A DNA stretch of 6,894 nucleotides from an uncultured delta proteobacterium (GTDB lineage: Bacteria > Myxococcota_A > Polyangia > Polyangiales > Ga0077539). Below, piece by piece: positions 1 to 6,734 of this stretch (within the stretch, counting starts at the first letter, position 1; every line of letters starts with the position of its first letter). The stretch is from positions 1-6,894 of the forward strand of contig CAISKJ010000228.1 in the NCBI GenBank assembly GCA_903885885.1. The letters are read 5' to 3'. The position numbers and the translations under genes are program-made. A model generated the notes under the pieces. The model worked only from the letters and a program-made list of their open reading frames with translations. It did not search any database and was not told the origin of the DNA.

Positions 1-263
1 CGCTCCATGACGGCGAGGGTGGCGAGAAAGTCGCCCACCGCGCGCTGCGTGACGCGAAAGCGCACCGCGCCCTCGTCGACGTGCCCCTGACGTTCGAAGT
101 ACCCGACGCCGTTGCGGTAGATCACCACGCGCTGCAGCGGCAGCGACGAGGCGGTCTGCACCGCCGCGCTGCGTCCGCAGCCCGAGGCGACGGCGAGCGC
201 GAGGGTGAGTGCGCACGCGACGAGCGGGCGCGAGCAGCGAGCGGGGCGGTGTGCGTTCGACAT
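1..263 (-). CDS. Secreted lipoprotein, N-terminal part (gene runs off the left edge)
   Basis: Reading the minus strand from the ATG at 263 gives 87 complete codons, open to the window edge, so the C-terminus is missing. The N-terminus has basic residues (R6, R9, R12), a hydrophobic stretch at about 14-26 and a lipobox-like A-S-G-C ending at C29, as expected for a signal peptidase II substrate anchored in a membrane. The -3 position is Ala rather than the preferred Leu, so this is a good but not perfect lipobox. The mature part carries a conspicuous YRNGVGYFER motif (49-58), followed by a probable beta strand and VGDFLATLAVM. I associate this motif with uncharacterised myxobacterial exported proteins, perhaps of the DUF4139 (MuiA-like) kind, but that is recollection and the domain itself is not visible here. 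The start is supported by a GGAGG Shine-Dalgarno 9 nt upstream. The gene lies 91 bp downstream of the histidine kinase on the same strand, so it may be read from the same transcript or from its own promoter. Function unknown. Confidence 0.8.
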   Translation of the reverse strand, partial: MSNAHRPARCSRPLVACALTLALAVASGCGRSAAVQTASSLPLQRVVIYRNGVGYFERQGHVDEGAVRFRVTQRAVGDFLATLAVME

Positions 264-354
264 GAGCGGTGACCTCCGGGTGTGGGGGGATCACCAACGC
301 TATCGCTCCCGCGGGGCCCTGTGGCGCTCGCGCGGTCGACCGTGACGCGGAGGA
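264..354. other. 91-bp gap between kinase stop and lipoprotein start
   Basis: Apart from the lipoprotein ribosome binding site, this gap holds a 10-bp perfect palindrome CGGTCGACCG (333-342) just after the kinase stop codon. It has no loop and no following T run on either strand, so it does not look like an intrinsic terminator. No convincing -35/-10 pair was found. Whether the lipoprotein is in the kinase operon cannot be settled from this sequence. Confidence 0.5.
273..277 (-). promoter_or_regulatory. Shine-Dalgarno GGAGG for the lipoprotein gene
   Basis: On the minus strand GGAGG stands 9 nt before the ATG at 263. It fixes the start of the partial lipoprotein and shows that this gene can be translated independently of the upstream kinase gene. 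Confidence 0.7.
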
Positions 355-2520
355 CTACGACCCGCCGATGCGGTCGTGCGGGAGCAGGCTCTCGAGGGAG
401 GCGCGCAGGTCGGCCGCGGAGAACGGCTTGTGGAGCAGGCGCGCGCGGTCGCGCGGCAGCGCGTCGAGATCAGCCCCCTTGGGAAAGCCCGACACGAGGA
501 GCACCCGCAGGCGCGGGTCGCGCGCGAGGAGCTCGGCGGCGAGCTCGCTCCCGCGGCGCCCCGGGAGCATCACGTCGAGCACGGCGAAGTCGAAGCCCGG
601 GCCGTCGTCGAGGTAGGCCGCGAGGCCCGCTTCGGCGTCGGGGGCCGTTACGCACGCGACGCCGAGGTCGCCGAGGATGCGCGCCACCATGCCGAGGAGG
701 GGCGCCTCGTCGTCGACGGCGAGGCAGCGCAGGCCCGCGAGGTCGCGCGTGGCGACGGCGGCGTTGACGGGCGCCGCAGCGCCCACCGCGAGGGGAAAGT
801 CGAGGTGAAACACCGTGCCGCGCCCCACCTCGCTGTGCACGTGCACGGCGCCCTCGTGGTCGCGCATGGCGGCGAACACCGAGGCCAGCCCGATGCCCGT
901 GCCGCGGCCCGTAGACTTGGTGGTGAAGTACGGTTCGAAGATGCGCTCGAGGAGATGCGGCGCGATGCCCGTGCCCGTGTCTTGCACCGAGAGCCGGAGG
1001 TAGGCGCCGGGCTTGAGCGGGCTCGTGCTGACCGCGCACCAGGCCGCGTCGAGCTGCACCACCTCGCTGCGCAGCGTGAGGGTGCCGCCGTGCGGCATGG
1101 CGTCGCGCGCGTTGACGCAGAGGTTGAGCAGCATGCTCTCGAAATCGGCCGCGTCGACGAGCACCGTGTCGCGCGGCGCCTCGAGGCACATGACCACGCG
1201 CACCGTGGGGGGGAGCGCGCGGGCGATGAGGTGCTGCGTCGATTGCACGACGGCGTGCGCGGCGAGCGGGCGGCGCTCGACGGGGGCGCGGCGGCCCAGA
1301 CTCAAGAGCCGCCGGGTGACCGAGGCCGCGCGCTGGGCGGCGGCGGCCATCGCTGCGAGGCTCTCGTCGACGGCGGGGGTGAGGGCACCTCCGGCGTCGA
1401 GGTCGATTCGCACGAGGTCGGCCGCGGCGAGAATGGTGCTCAACACGTTGTTGAAATCGTGCGCGACGCCGCCGGCGAGCTGGCCCACCAGGTCGACGCG
1501 CTGCAGCTGGCTCTCGCGCGCCTTGAGCGCGAGGAGCGCGCTCACGTCGCGGCCCTCGACGATGGCGTAGCGCAGGGCGCCATCGGCGTCGCGGCAGGGG
1601 GCCACGGTGACGTCGAGCACCGTCGACGTGGCGGGCAGGCTCACGTCGAGGCGGCGGTTGGCGCCCTCGGACAGGGCTGCGGCGATGGCCTCGCGCAGGT
1701 GCGCCTGCGTTTCGGAGGCCCACCCGGGGGCGTCGGCCAGCGGGGCGCGGGCGAGCGCGGCGGCGTCGCGTTCGCCCAGAAACGCGAGCGCGGCGCGGTT
1801 GGCGTCGACGGCGCGGCCGTCGGGGCCGACGAGCACGAGGAGGTGCGCCACCTGGTCGAACACGGCCTTGAACGCGAGCTCGGAGGCCTCGCGGCGGCGA
1901 CGCTCCGCGCGCAGCTCGTTGGTGCGCGCGGTGGACTCGAGCAGGGCCCGCCGCAGGCGCTCCTGGGGCTTTACGCTGAAGAGCCAGGCGAACCAGAGGA
2001 TGAGCGCGATGACGATGGCGCGCACGACGGGGGGGATCGACGGCGGGGCGTTGAGGTGCCCCAGGCGCTGCAGCACGGCGAGGGCGAGGCAATACACCGA
2101 CGCGCCCGCGGTGAACCACGCGGAGACGCCCCGGCCGTGCACCCAGACGATCATCAAGATGAGGACGAAGAGCCCCAGCGTGGCCACGGCGAGGACGCCG
2201 CCGTTGACGGCCATGGCGAAGACGACGCTCAGGCCGATGGCCATGCACATCGCGTCGACGGCGCGCGCGGGCGACCGCCGGCGGAGCGCCCACGTGAGGC
2301 CGAGCAGGAGCGCGCCCATCGCGTGGGGCACGATGCGCAGCGGCTCCGCGCGGAACGACGGCGTGAGCACCGTGATGACAAAGATCGCCGAGTACAGCGC
2401 CGTGACGAGCGGGAGCGCCGAGCGGAGCATGTCATCGACGATGGCGCCCTGCACGGGGTCGGCAGGGGCGTGTGAGGCTACGCCGTCCGGCGGCGTGGTC
2501 GGGTCTGCGGTCGGTCGCAT
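355..2520 (-). CDS. Membrane-bound hybrid sensor histidine kinase (6 TM - PAS - HisKA - HATPase - REC)
   Basis: A 721-residue signalling protein. About six hydrophobic segments (roughly 37-54, 62-79, 88-104, 107-127, 133-151, 164-181) form an integral membrane sensor with little extracytoplasmic sequence. A charged linker (185-212) leads into a PAS-like domain (about 213-328). The kinase core has an H-box LAGGVAHDFNN with phosphorylatable H354, an N-box with N470 (NARDAM), G1 DTGTGI (514-519), F-box IFEPYFTTK (527-535) and G2 GRGTGIGLA (538-546). The C-terminal receiver domain (about 597-715) has the acidic pocket D603/D604, phosphoacceptor D649, S677 and K698, so every key residue of both modules is intact. 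It should autophosphorylate on H354 and pass phosphate to D649. There is no DNA-binding output, so a separate phosphotransfer or regulator protein must exist, and none is in this window. The H-box resembles that of NtrB-like/PAS hybrid kinases, which are abundant in Myxococcota. The ATG at 2520 lacks a clear Shine-Dalgarno and lies 12 bp after the radical SAM stop, so translation may depend on coupling; M31 is an alternative start that leaves all domains intact. Signal sensed: unknown. Confidence 0.93.
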   Translation of the reverse strand: MRPTADPTTPPDGVASHAPADPVQGAIVDDMLRSALPLVTALYSAIFVITVLTPSFRAEPLRIVPHAMGALLLGLTWALRRRSPARAVDAMCMAIGLSVVFAMAVNGGVLAVATLGLFVLILMIVWVHGRGVSAWFTAGASVYCLALAVLQRLGHLNAPPSIPPVVRAIVIALILWFAWLFSVKPQERLRRALLESTARTNELRAERRRREASELAFKAVFDQVAHLLVLVGPDGRAVDANRAALAFLGERDAAALARAPLADAPGWASETQAHLREAIAAALSEGANRRLDVSLPATSTVLDVTVAPCRDADGALRYAIVEGRDVSALLALKARESQLQRVDLVGQLAGGVAHDFNNVLSTILAAADLVRIDLDAGGALTPAVDESLAAMAAAAQRAASVTRRLLSLGRRAPVERRPLAAHAVVQSTQHLIARALPPTVRVVMCLEAPRDTVLVDAADFESMLLNLCVNARDAMPHGGTLTLRSEVVQLDAAWCAVSTSPLKPGAYLRLSVQDTGTGIAPHLLERIFEPYFTTKSTGRGTGIGLASVFAAMRDHEGAVHVHSEVGRGTVFHLDFPLAVGAAAPVNAAVATRDLAGLRCLAVDDEAPLLGMVARILGDLGVACVTAPDAEAGLAAYLDDGPGFDFAVLDVMLPGRRGSELAAELLARDPRLRVLLVSGFPKGADLDALPRDRARLLHKPFSAADLRASLESLLPHDRIGGS

Positions 2521-2532
2521 CGGGGCCGTGTG

Positions 2533-4026
2533 TCAGTCGCCGGGGGTGAGCGTCATGAGGCGCCGCTTGCGCGAGGGCACCACGCCGCTCGCTTCGAACG
2601 CGCGCTTGTAGTCGGCGAAGCGGCCGCCGGCCTTCACGGCGTCGTACACGGCGAGGCCCGCGCGCTCGCCGCCCTGCGCGAGCACCCACTCGACCCAGGC
2701 CCAGCGGGCGCTCGTGGGGCGCACGTCGGCCCTCCCGCGGAGGCCCTTGCGCAATCGGTCGAGGCGGCCCTCGACGACCTCGATGCCCGCGAAGGGCTGC
2801 TGGTCGAGGGGCGTGTTGCGCTTCGAAACGAAGGGCGCGATGCCGAGCGCGATGGGCACCGTCTCGCTGAGCTCGGTGATGAAGCGCACGCACTCGTCGA
2901 TGTCGTCGTCGGTCTCGGTGGGCAGGCCCACCATGAGATAGAGCTTGAGCGCCTTCATCCCGTGGGCGCGGGCCATCTCCGCGGCCTTGGTGAGGTGCTT
3001 GACCTTCGCGTGGCGCTCGAGGGTGACGCGCAATCGCTCGCTGGGCCCGTCCATCGCGGTGGTGAGCGTGCGGTAGCCGCCGCGCTTGAGGGCGCCCACG
3101 AAGCGGTCGGAGAGGCGGTCGGGGCGCAGCGACGAGAGCCCCACGCCGATGTTGCGGTCGGCGAGGGTGTTCACAATGTCGACGATGCGCGGGTGGTCGC
3201 TCACGGCGGCGCCCACGAGGCCCACCTTGCGGGTGTCGTCGGGGATGCGCGCGAAGATGCGCTCCATCGAGACGAGGCGCATGCCGCCGTTGGTGCTCTT
3301 GCGCATCACGCAGTAGGTGCAGCCGCGCGAGCAGCCGCGCTCGGTCTCGATGAGAAACATGTCCGACAGCTCGGTGTCGGGCGTGACGATCTGCGCGTAC
3401 GCGGGGAGCTTGGTCTCGACATCCACGGCGGCCACGGTGGGCAGCGTCTCGCCGTGCAGCGCGGGCACCCACACGTGGGGGATGTCGGCGAGGGCGCGGA
3501 GCCGGGCCTCGTGATCGCCCGTAGAAACAAGCGCGTCGACGACGAGGTGCACGACCTCTTCGGCCTCGCCCATGACCACGGCGTCGGCGAAGGCGCACAG
3601 GGGCGTAGGGTTGGAGAAGGTGAGCGGGCCGCCCATGAGCACGAAGGGGTGGCGCCGCGCGTTGCGCTCGCTGCGAAGGGGCGGAATGCCCGCGAGCTCG
3701 AGGGTCTCGAGGAGGTTGCCGAGCTCGTTTTCGTAGGCCACCGAGAGGGCCACGAGGGGAAAGTCTCCCACGGGTTTGCCCGACTCGTAGGTGAGCACGG
3801 GCTCGCGGAGGCGCCGGGCCTCGGCCATGTCGTCGGGCGCGAAGGCCCGCTCGGCGACGGCGTCGGGGCGCGCGTTGAGCTCGCGGTAGATCGTCTGGTA
3901 GCCCAGCGACGACATGCCCACGGTGTAGGGGGAGGGGTAGAGCAGCGCGATGCGCACGGGCGCGTCTTTGAAGATCGTGCCGCGCTCGCGCGAGAGCCTG
4001 TGCTGAATGGTGTCGCGAATCGTCAA
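2533..4026 (-). CDS. Radical SAM protein with N-terminal B12-binding-like domain (TIGR03960-like)
   Basis: From the TTG at 4026 this encodes 497 residues. The N-terminal part (about 23-165) looks like a Rossmann-type B12-binding-like domain: ALLYPSPYTVGMSSLGYQ, a hydrophobic strand at LVALSVAYENE, and MGGPLTFSNP. The cobalamin-ligating DxHxxG motif is absent, so B12 binding is doubtful. The radical SAM core (about 220-430) has the cluster motif C232-xxx-C236-xx-C239, the GGMR segment, and a late strand with LMVGLPTETDDDID typical of B12-type/MiaB-like radical SAM enzymes. It should bind a 4Fe-4S cluster and cleave S-adenosylmethionine; the substrate is unknown. The layout matches the uncharacterised family I know as TIGR03960 (radical SAM fusion family). 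In many bacteria that protein is followed by a DUF2344 partner; none follows here, where the next gene is a kinase 12 bp downstream. Start choice: TTG 4026 gives MTIRDTI, in line with how relatives begin, but has no Shine-Dalgarno. A GTG at 4080 would add 18 residues, and the upstream ATG at 4299 is rejected because it would overlap the nuclease gene by 165 bp. Confidence 0.88.
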   Translation of the reverse strand: MTIRDTIQHRLSRERGTIFKDAPVRIALLYPSPYTVGMSSLGYQTIYRELNARPDAVAERAFAPDDMAEARRLREPVLTYESGKPVGDFPLVALSVAYENELGNLLETLELAGIPPLRSERNARRHPFVLMGGPLTFSNPTPLCAFADAVVMGEAEEVVHLVVDALVSTGDHEARLRALADIPHVWVPALHGETLPTVAAVDVETKLPAYAQIVTPDTELSDMFLIETERGCSRGCTYCVMRKSTNGGMRLVSMERIFARIPDDTRKVGLVGAAVSDHPRIVDIVNTLADRNIGVGLSSLRPDRLSDRFVGALKRGGYRTLTTAMDGPSERLRVTLERHAKVKHLTKAAEMARAHGMKALKLYLMVGLPTETDDDIDECVRFITELSETVPIALGIAPFVSKRNTPLDQQPFAGIEVVEGRLDRLRKGLRGRADVRPTSARWAWVEWVLAQGGERAGLAVYDAVKAGGRFADYKRAFEASGVVPSRKRRLMTLTPGD

Positions 4027-4134
4027 GGGAGGGGGCGCGAGTATCGGGGCGCGGGAGGCGATGCGCAACCGGCGCTTCACGCTGGAAGACGCGAGAACCT
4101 GTCGGTAGGGTCGCGCGCGCTGGAGGTGTGAGCG
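4027..4134. promoter_or_regulatory. Divergent intergenic region between the two operons
   Basis: About 108 bp (54 bp if the radical SAM gene starts at GTG 4080) separates the two divergently read operons, so promoters for both directions should lie here or just inside the coding ends. I could not assign a convincing sigma-70 -35/-10 pair. TTCACG at 4076-4081 resembles a -35 for the plus strand, but no good -10 hexamer follows at 16-18 bp. No inverted repeat suggestive of an operator stood out. The call rests on gene orientation, not on a recognised motif. Confidence 0.45.
4122..4126 (+). promoter_or_regulatory. Shine-Dalgarno GGAGG for the nuclease gene
   Basis: GGAGG lies 8 nt before the GTG at 4135, an optimal spacing. 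It is the evidence for choosing GTG 4135 as the start of the PD-(D/E)XK protein and for rejecting the radical SAM start at 4299, which would run through it. Confidence 0.75.
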
Positions 4135-5166
4135 GTGGGTAGACCGAGCGGTGATGTGCGGCGGCGGCTCGAACAGTACGCGGCCAACCCGCAGTGCGAG
4201 GCCAACGTGGGCGCCGCGCTGCGCGGCCTCGCGATGCGCGACGTGGCGAAGAAGCTGGGGCTCGAACCCGAGTTCGGGCAGTCGCCCTTTGCCCTCCAAC
4301 GTGGGCAGAGCTTCGAACGAACCCTCTTCGAAGAAGACGCGCTGCCCCTGCGCCGCGCGCTCATCGAGCGCAAGGCCCTACCCGCCAACGCGAGCGGCTT
4401 CGTCGACCTTCGCATTCGTCAGGGCGGCGGCGTGATGCGCTCCCTCGACGAGGCCGCCGACGGGTTCGAGCGCTTCTTGCGTGAGGCCGCGAAGGCCACC
4501 GGCGACGCGCGCATGCAGCTTCCTACCATTGTGGCGGGCGCGGCCGTGCGGTGTCCTCCGGAGGTGCTCGGCGGCGGGCTCCTCGCGATCGACGTGCTCA
4601 CGGTTCACCCGCAGCCGCGACCGGCGCCCGTCGCGCTGCGCGTCGGCGAGGTGAAGGTGTACCCCGACCGCGGCGGCTTCACCGACCCCGCGCAGCTCGC
4701 GTCGGCGCGCGCGCAGGCTGGCCTCTATGTGTACGTGCTCCGTCGCTCCATCGAGGCGCTCGGGCTCGCGCGCGACCTGCTCGTCGCCGACGACGGGTTT
4801 CTGGTGCTCACGCGCGCCGCGTCGAACCAGCCCTCGGTGCGTGCGGGAGAAGACCGTGCGTTTCAGGCCGCGCGGGCGCGAGAGATGTTCGCAAAGCTCG
4901 GCGCGCTGCCCGCCGCGCAGTCCGTCGAGGCCGACGTCGACGCCGTGATCGCCGCACCCAAGCGCTACGGCGACGGGTGCCTCTCGTTCTGCGAGCTCGC
5001 CGATCACTGCCGCGCCGAGGCCCTCGCCCAGGGGCTCCCCGCGGCCCTCGGTGACGACCTCGCACGCTTTCTCGGAGCGCTCTCGCTCCACCGGGCGCTC
5101 GAACTCCTGCGCGGTGAGGCGCCCTGCAACGACGCAGAGTCCGACTTTGTACGGAGGGCCCGATGA
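4135..5166 (+). CDS. PD-(D/E)XK nuclease with Cas4/AddB-like iron-sulfur cysteines
   Basis: A 343-residue soluble protein with the motif order of the RecB/Cas4/Dna2 branch of PD-(D/E)XK nucleases. There is an N-terminal RGQSFERTLFE helix with acidic E61/E66, then D153 in a hydrophobic strand (LLAIDVL), E172-V-K174 in VGEVKVY, and Q194-xxx-Y198 (QAGLYVYVL) in the following helix. D153, E172 and K174 should bind the metal and cut DNA. Four cysteines have the spacing logic of the Fe-S clasp in Cas4, AddB and Dna2: one early (C21) and three late (C282, C286, C292), although the late set is C-xxx-C-xxxxx-C rather than the commoner C-xx-C-x5-C. C140 and C331 are extra. From family knowledge the expected activity is exonuclease or flap nuclease on single-stranded DNA ends; this is inferred. 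It is the first gene of a plus-strand operon and its TGA overlaps the ATG of the next gene (ATGA). No helicase domain is fused and no cas1/cas2 or repeat array is nearby, so calling it Cas4 is not justified. Nuclease fold fairly sure; Fe-S cluster likely; biological role unknown. Confidence 0.8.
   Translation: MGRPSGDVRRRLEQYAANPQCEANVGAALRGLAMRDVAKKLGLEPEFGQSPFALQRGQSFERTLFEEDALPLRRALIERKALPANASGFVDLRIRQGGGVMRSLDEAADGFERFLREAAKATGDARMQLPTIVAGAAVRCPPEVLGGGLLAIDVLTVHPQPRPAPVALRVGEVKVYPDRGGFTDPAQLASARAQAGLYVYVLRRSIEALGLARDLLVADDGFLVLTRAASNQPSVRAGEDRAFQAARAREMFAKLGALPAAQSVEADVDAVIAAPKRYGDGCLSFCELADHCRAEALAQGLPAALGDDLARFLGALSLHRALELLRGEAPCNDAESDFVRRAR
5153..5157 (+). promoter_or_regulatory. Shine-Dalgarno GGAGG inside the nuclease 3' end
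   Basis: GGAGG lies in the last codons of the nuclease gene, 5 nt before the ATG at 5163. Together with the ATGA stop/start overlap it supports this start and translational coupling. Confidence 0.65.
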
Positions 5167-6734
5167 GTCACAACCCGCTCGTCGAGCGCTTGATGGCGTG
5201 GGATCGCGGTGCGCCCCTCGCGTCGACCGAGACGCTCCCCTTTGCGCGCGTACCCGACGCCGAGCGCCTCGTGCTGGCCTTCGTGCGCATGGGGGGCGAG
5301 GCGTCGCCCTGGGGCGTCGCGATCGGTCGCCCCGACGCGCCCCCGCGGTGCCTCACGGTGCCCGATCCCCGCAACCGCGACGCCCACGCGGCCTTCGTGA
5401 TCGACTTCGCGAGCGAGGTGCTCGCCCACGTGGGGCACCCGCTGCACCTCGGCGACGAGGTGAAGGGCGGCGCCCTCGGCGAGCGACCGTTTCCCGCGCA
5501 GGCGCTCCGCGCGCGGCAGCTCTGGGTGCCCGGTGCGACGCACCTCGAGATGCTCCACCTGCTCGACTTTCGGTACACCCTCGCTGCCACCGGCGACGAG
5601 GCGCGGCTCAAGACCCTGCGGGCCTTCGGGCGCGCCTGCGGGTGGCTGTTTCGCGAGTCGACGCGACCGGGCCAGGTGCGCGTGCACGACGCCACCGCTC
5701 GGCTGCGCGCGTGCTTCACCTTCCCCGCCGAGCCCGCGCGTCAGGCGCACCTCGGGTACCTCCTCGGGTGGATGGGCGACGGCAGCGGCGCCGCGCGTGA
5801 GGCCCGCGCTCACCTCGCGGAGCGCCAGTCGGTGGGCGTCACCCTCTCGCCCGCCTTCGAACGCGACACGCTCGAAGCCCTCCTGCGCGCGTTTCACGAC
5901 GCGCCCGACGCGGCGTCGCGTGACACTGCTGCGAAGGCCATTCACACAGCCCTCGCGCCCCAACTCACCGCCCGCTGGGAGCTCACCGTGCAGGCGATCC
6001 GCGCGCTCGACGCCGACCCTCGCGCGCAGAACCCGCAGCTCGGCCCCGTGCTCGACCTCGGCGTCGAGGAGTGTCAGTGGCAGTACTGGCACCACGAGGC
6101 GCGGGGCGTTCGCGCCGACCTCACGCCCGAAGAGAAGCGCGCCCTCGGGTCGCACCCCGAGACCGACTTCGCCCCCGTGCGCGCCGCGGCGCGGTACTTT
6201 CAACACCTGCACGCCTACGAGGTCACCTCGAACGAGCTCGTGCACGGCGACCGGGTGCTCCTCGAACGCAGCCTCGACGGAGGCGACGGCTTCACCGGCG
6301 AGGTGACCGCCGTGGGGCGCGAGAACAACGCCAGGAGCGGCCCCGTTCGATGGACGGTGCGGTGCCCCGCCGACGAGAGCCTGCGGCTGCGCGAAGAGTC
6401 GAAGGTGTGCCTCGTGGGCTCGCGCAAGCGCGCCGGGGCCATCGTGTCGGTCGAGACCCACGACAACACCCGCACCGTCGTGGTGGAGCTCACCGACGGC
6501 ATCACGAAGACCGCGGCGCCCGGCCTCCCCGACGCCATCGACCCCGCGTGGGTCGGTCGCAGCGTGACCTTTCTCGACCGCGGCGCCGTGGGCATCTCGC
6601 AGCGCAAAGCCATGTTCGTGCGCAGCGCCGACGGGCCCGGCGCGTGGCTCACCCACGCTGCGCCGCTGCCCGAACCCTCGCCCGCGGGCCTCGTGCGGCC
6701 CGACCTCGTCGAGATCGTGAAGGGGTTGCAGTGA
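5163..6734 (+). CDS. Uncharacterised 523-aa protein coupled to the nuclease
   Basis: I do not recognise a named domain. The start is the ATG of an ATGA overlap with the nuclease stop, preceded by GGAGG. There is no signal peptide or membrane segment, so it is cytoplasmic. Residues about 33-125 look alpha/beta (VLAFVRMGG, WGVAIGRPDAPPRCLTVPDP). Residues about 126-355 are mostly helical, with the striking segments HLEMLHLLDFRYTL (127-140) and FGRACGWLFRESTRPGQVRV (155-174), and an aromatic-rich ECQWQYWHHEARG (303-315). Residues about 358-485 are beta-rich, beginning VHGDRVLLERSLDGGDGFTG (360-379) and including VRWTVRCPADESLRLREESK (395-414). A run of short strands like this recalls an OB-like or small beta-barrel module of the kind found beside helicase motors, but no Walker A/B or nuclease motif is present. 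Its gene is fused by overlap to a nuclease before it and another gene after it (GTGA), so a structural or DNA-binding subunit of a shared complex is the simplest guess. Base composition and codon use match the neighbours. Confidence 0.85.
   Translation: MSHNPLVERLMAWDRGAPLASTETLPFARVPDAERLVLAFVRMGGEASPWGVAIGRPDAPPRCLTVPDPRNRDAHAAFVIDFASEVLAHVGHPLHLGDEVKGGALGERPFPAQALRARQLWVPGATHLEMLHLLDFRYTLAATGDEARLKTLRAFGRACGWLFRESTRPGQVRVHDATARLRACFTFPAEPARQAHLGYLLGWMGDGSGAAREARAHLAERQSVGVTLSPAFERDTLEALLRAFHDAPDAASRDTAAKAIHTALAPQLTARWELTVQAIRALDADPRAQNPQLGPVLDLGVEECQWQYWHHEARGVRADLTPEEKRALGSHPETDFAPVRAAARYFQHLHAYEVTSNELVHGDRVLLERSLDGGDGFTGEVTAVGRENNARSGPVRWTVRCPADESLRLREESKVCLVGSRKRAGAIVSVETHDNTRTVVVELTDGITKTAAPGLPDAIDPAWVGRSVTFLDRGAVGISQRKAMFVRSADGPGAWLTHAAPLPEPSPAGLVRPDLVEIVKGLQ

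Noticed and set aside
333..342. Palindrome CGGTCGACCG as a terminator or operator
   Set aside because: There is no loop, no T run, and no second copy seen. Short palindromes are common by chance at this GC content.
376..2475. 699-codon open frame on the plus strand
   Set aside because: It lies wholly antisense to the histidine kinase, whose motifs are unmistakable. Its translation is low-complexity A/R/G/E/H-rich sequence, the usual GC-bias shadow.
2530..4131. 533-codon open frame on the plus strand
   Set aside because: Antisense to the radical SAM gene, with biased H/A/G/E composition and no motif.
4027..4299. Upstream extension of the radical SAM gene to the ATG at 4299
   Set aside because: It would overlap by 165 bp the nuclease gene, whose GTG start has an optimal GGAGG. 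The extra residues look like shadow sequence.
4135..5166. Cas4 of a CRISPR adaptation module
   Set aside because: There is no cas1, cas2 or repeat array in the window, and the neighbours are not Cas proteins. The resemblance is at superfamily level only.
5004..6656. 550-codon open frame on the minus strand
   Set aside because: Antisense to the 523-residue protein and the end of the nuclease gene. The plus-strand genes have ribosome binding sites and coupled starts, whereas this frame has low-complexity composition.
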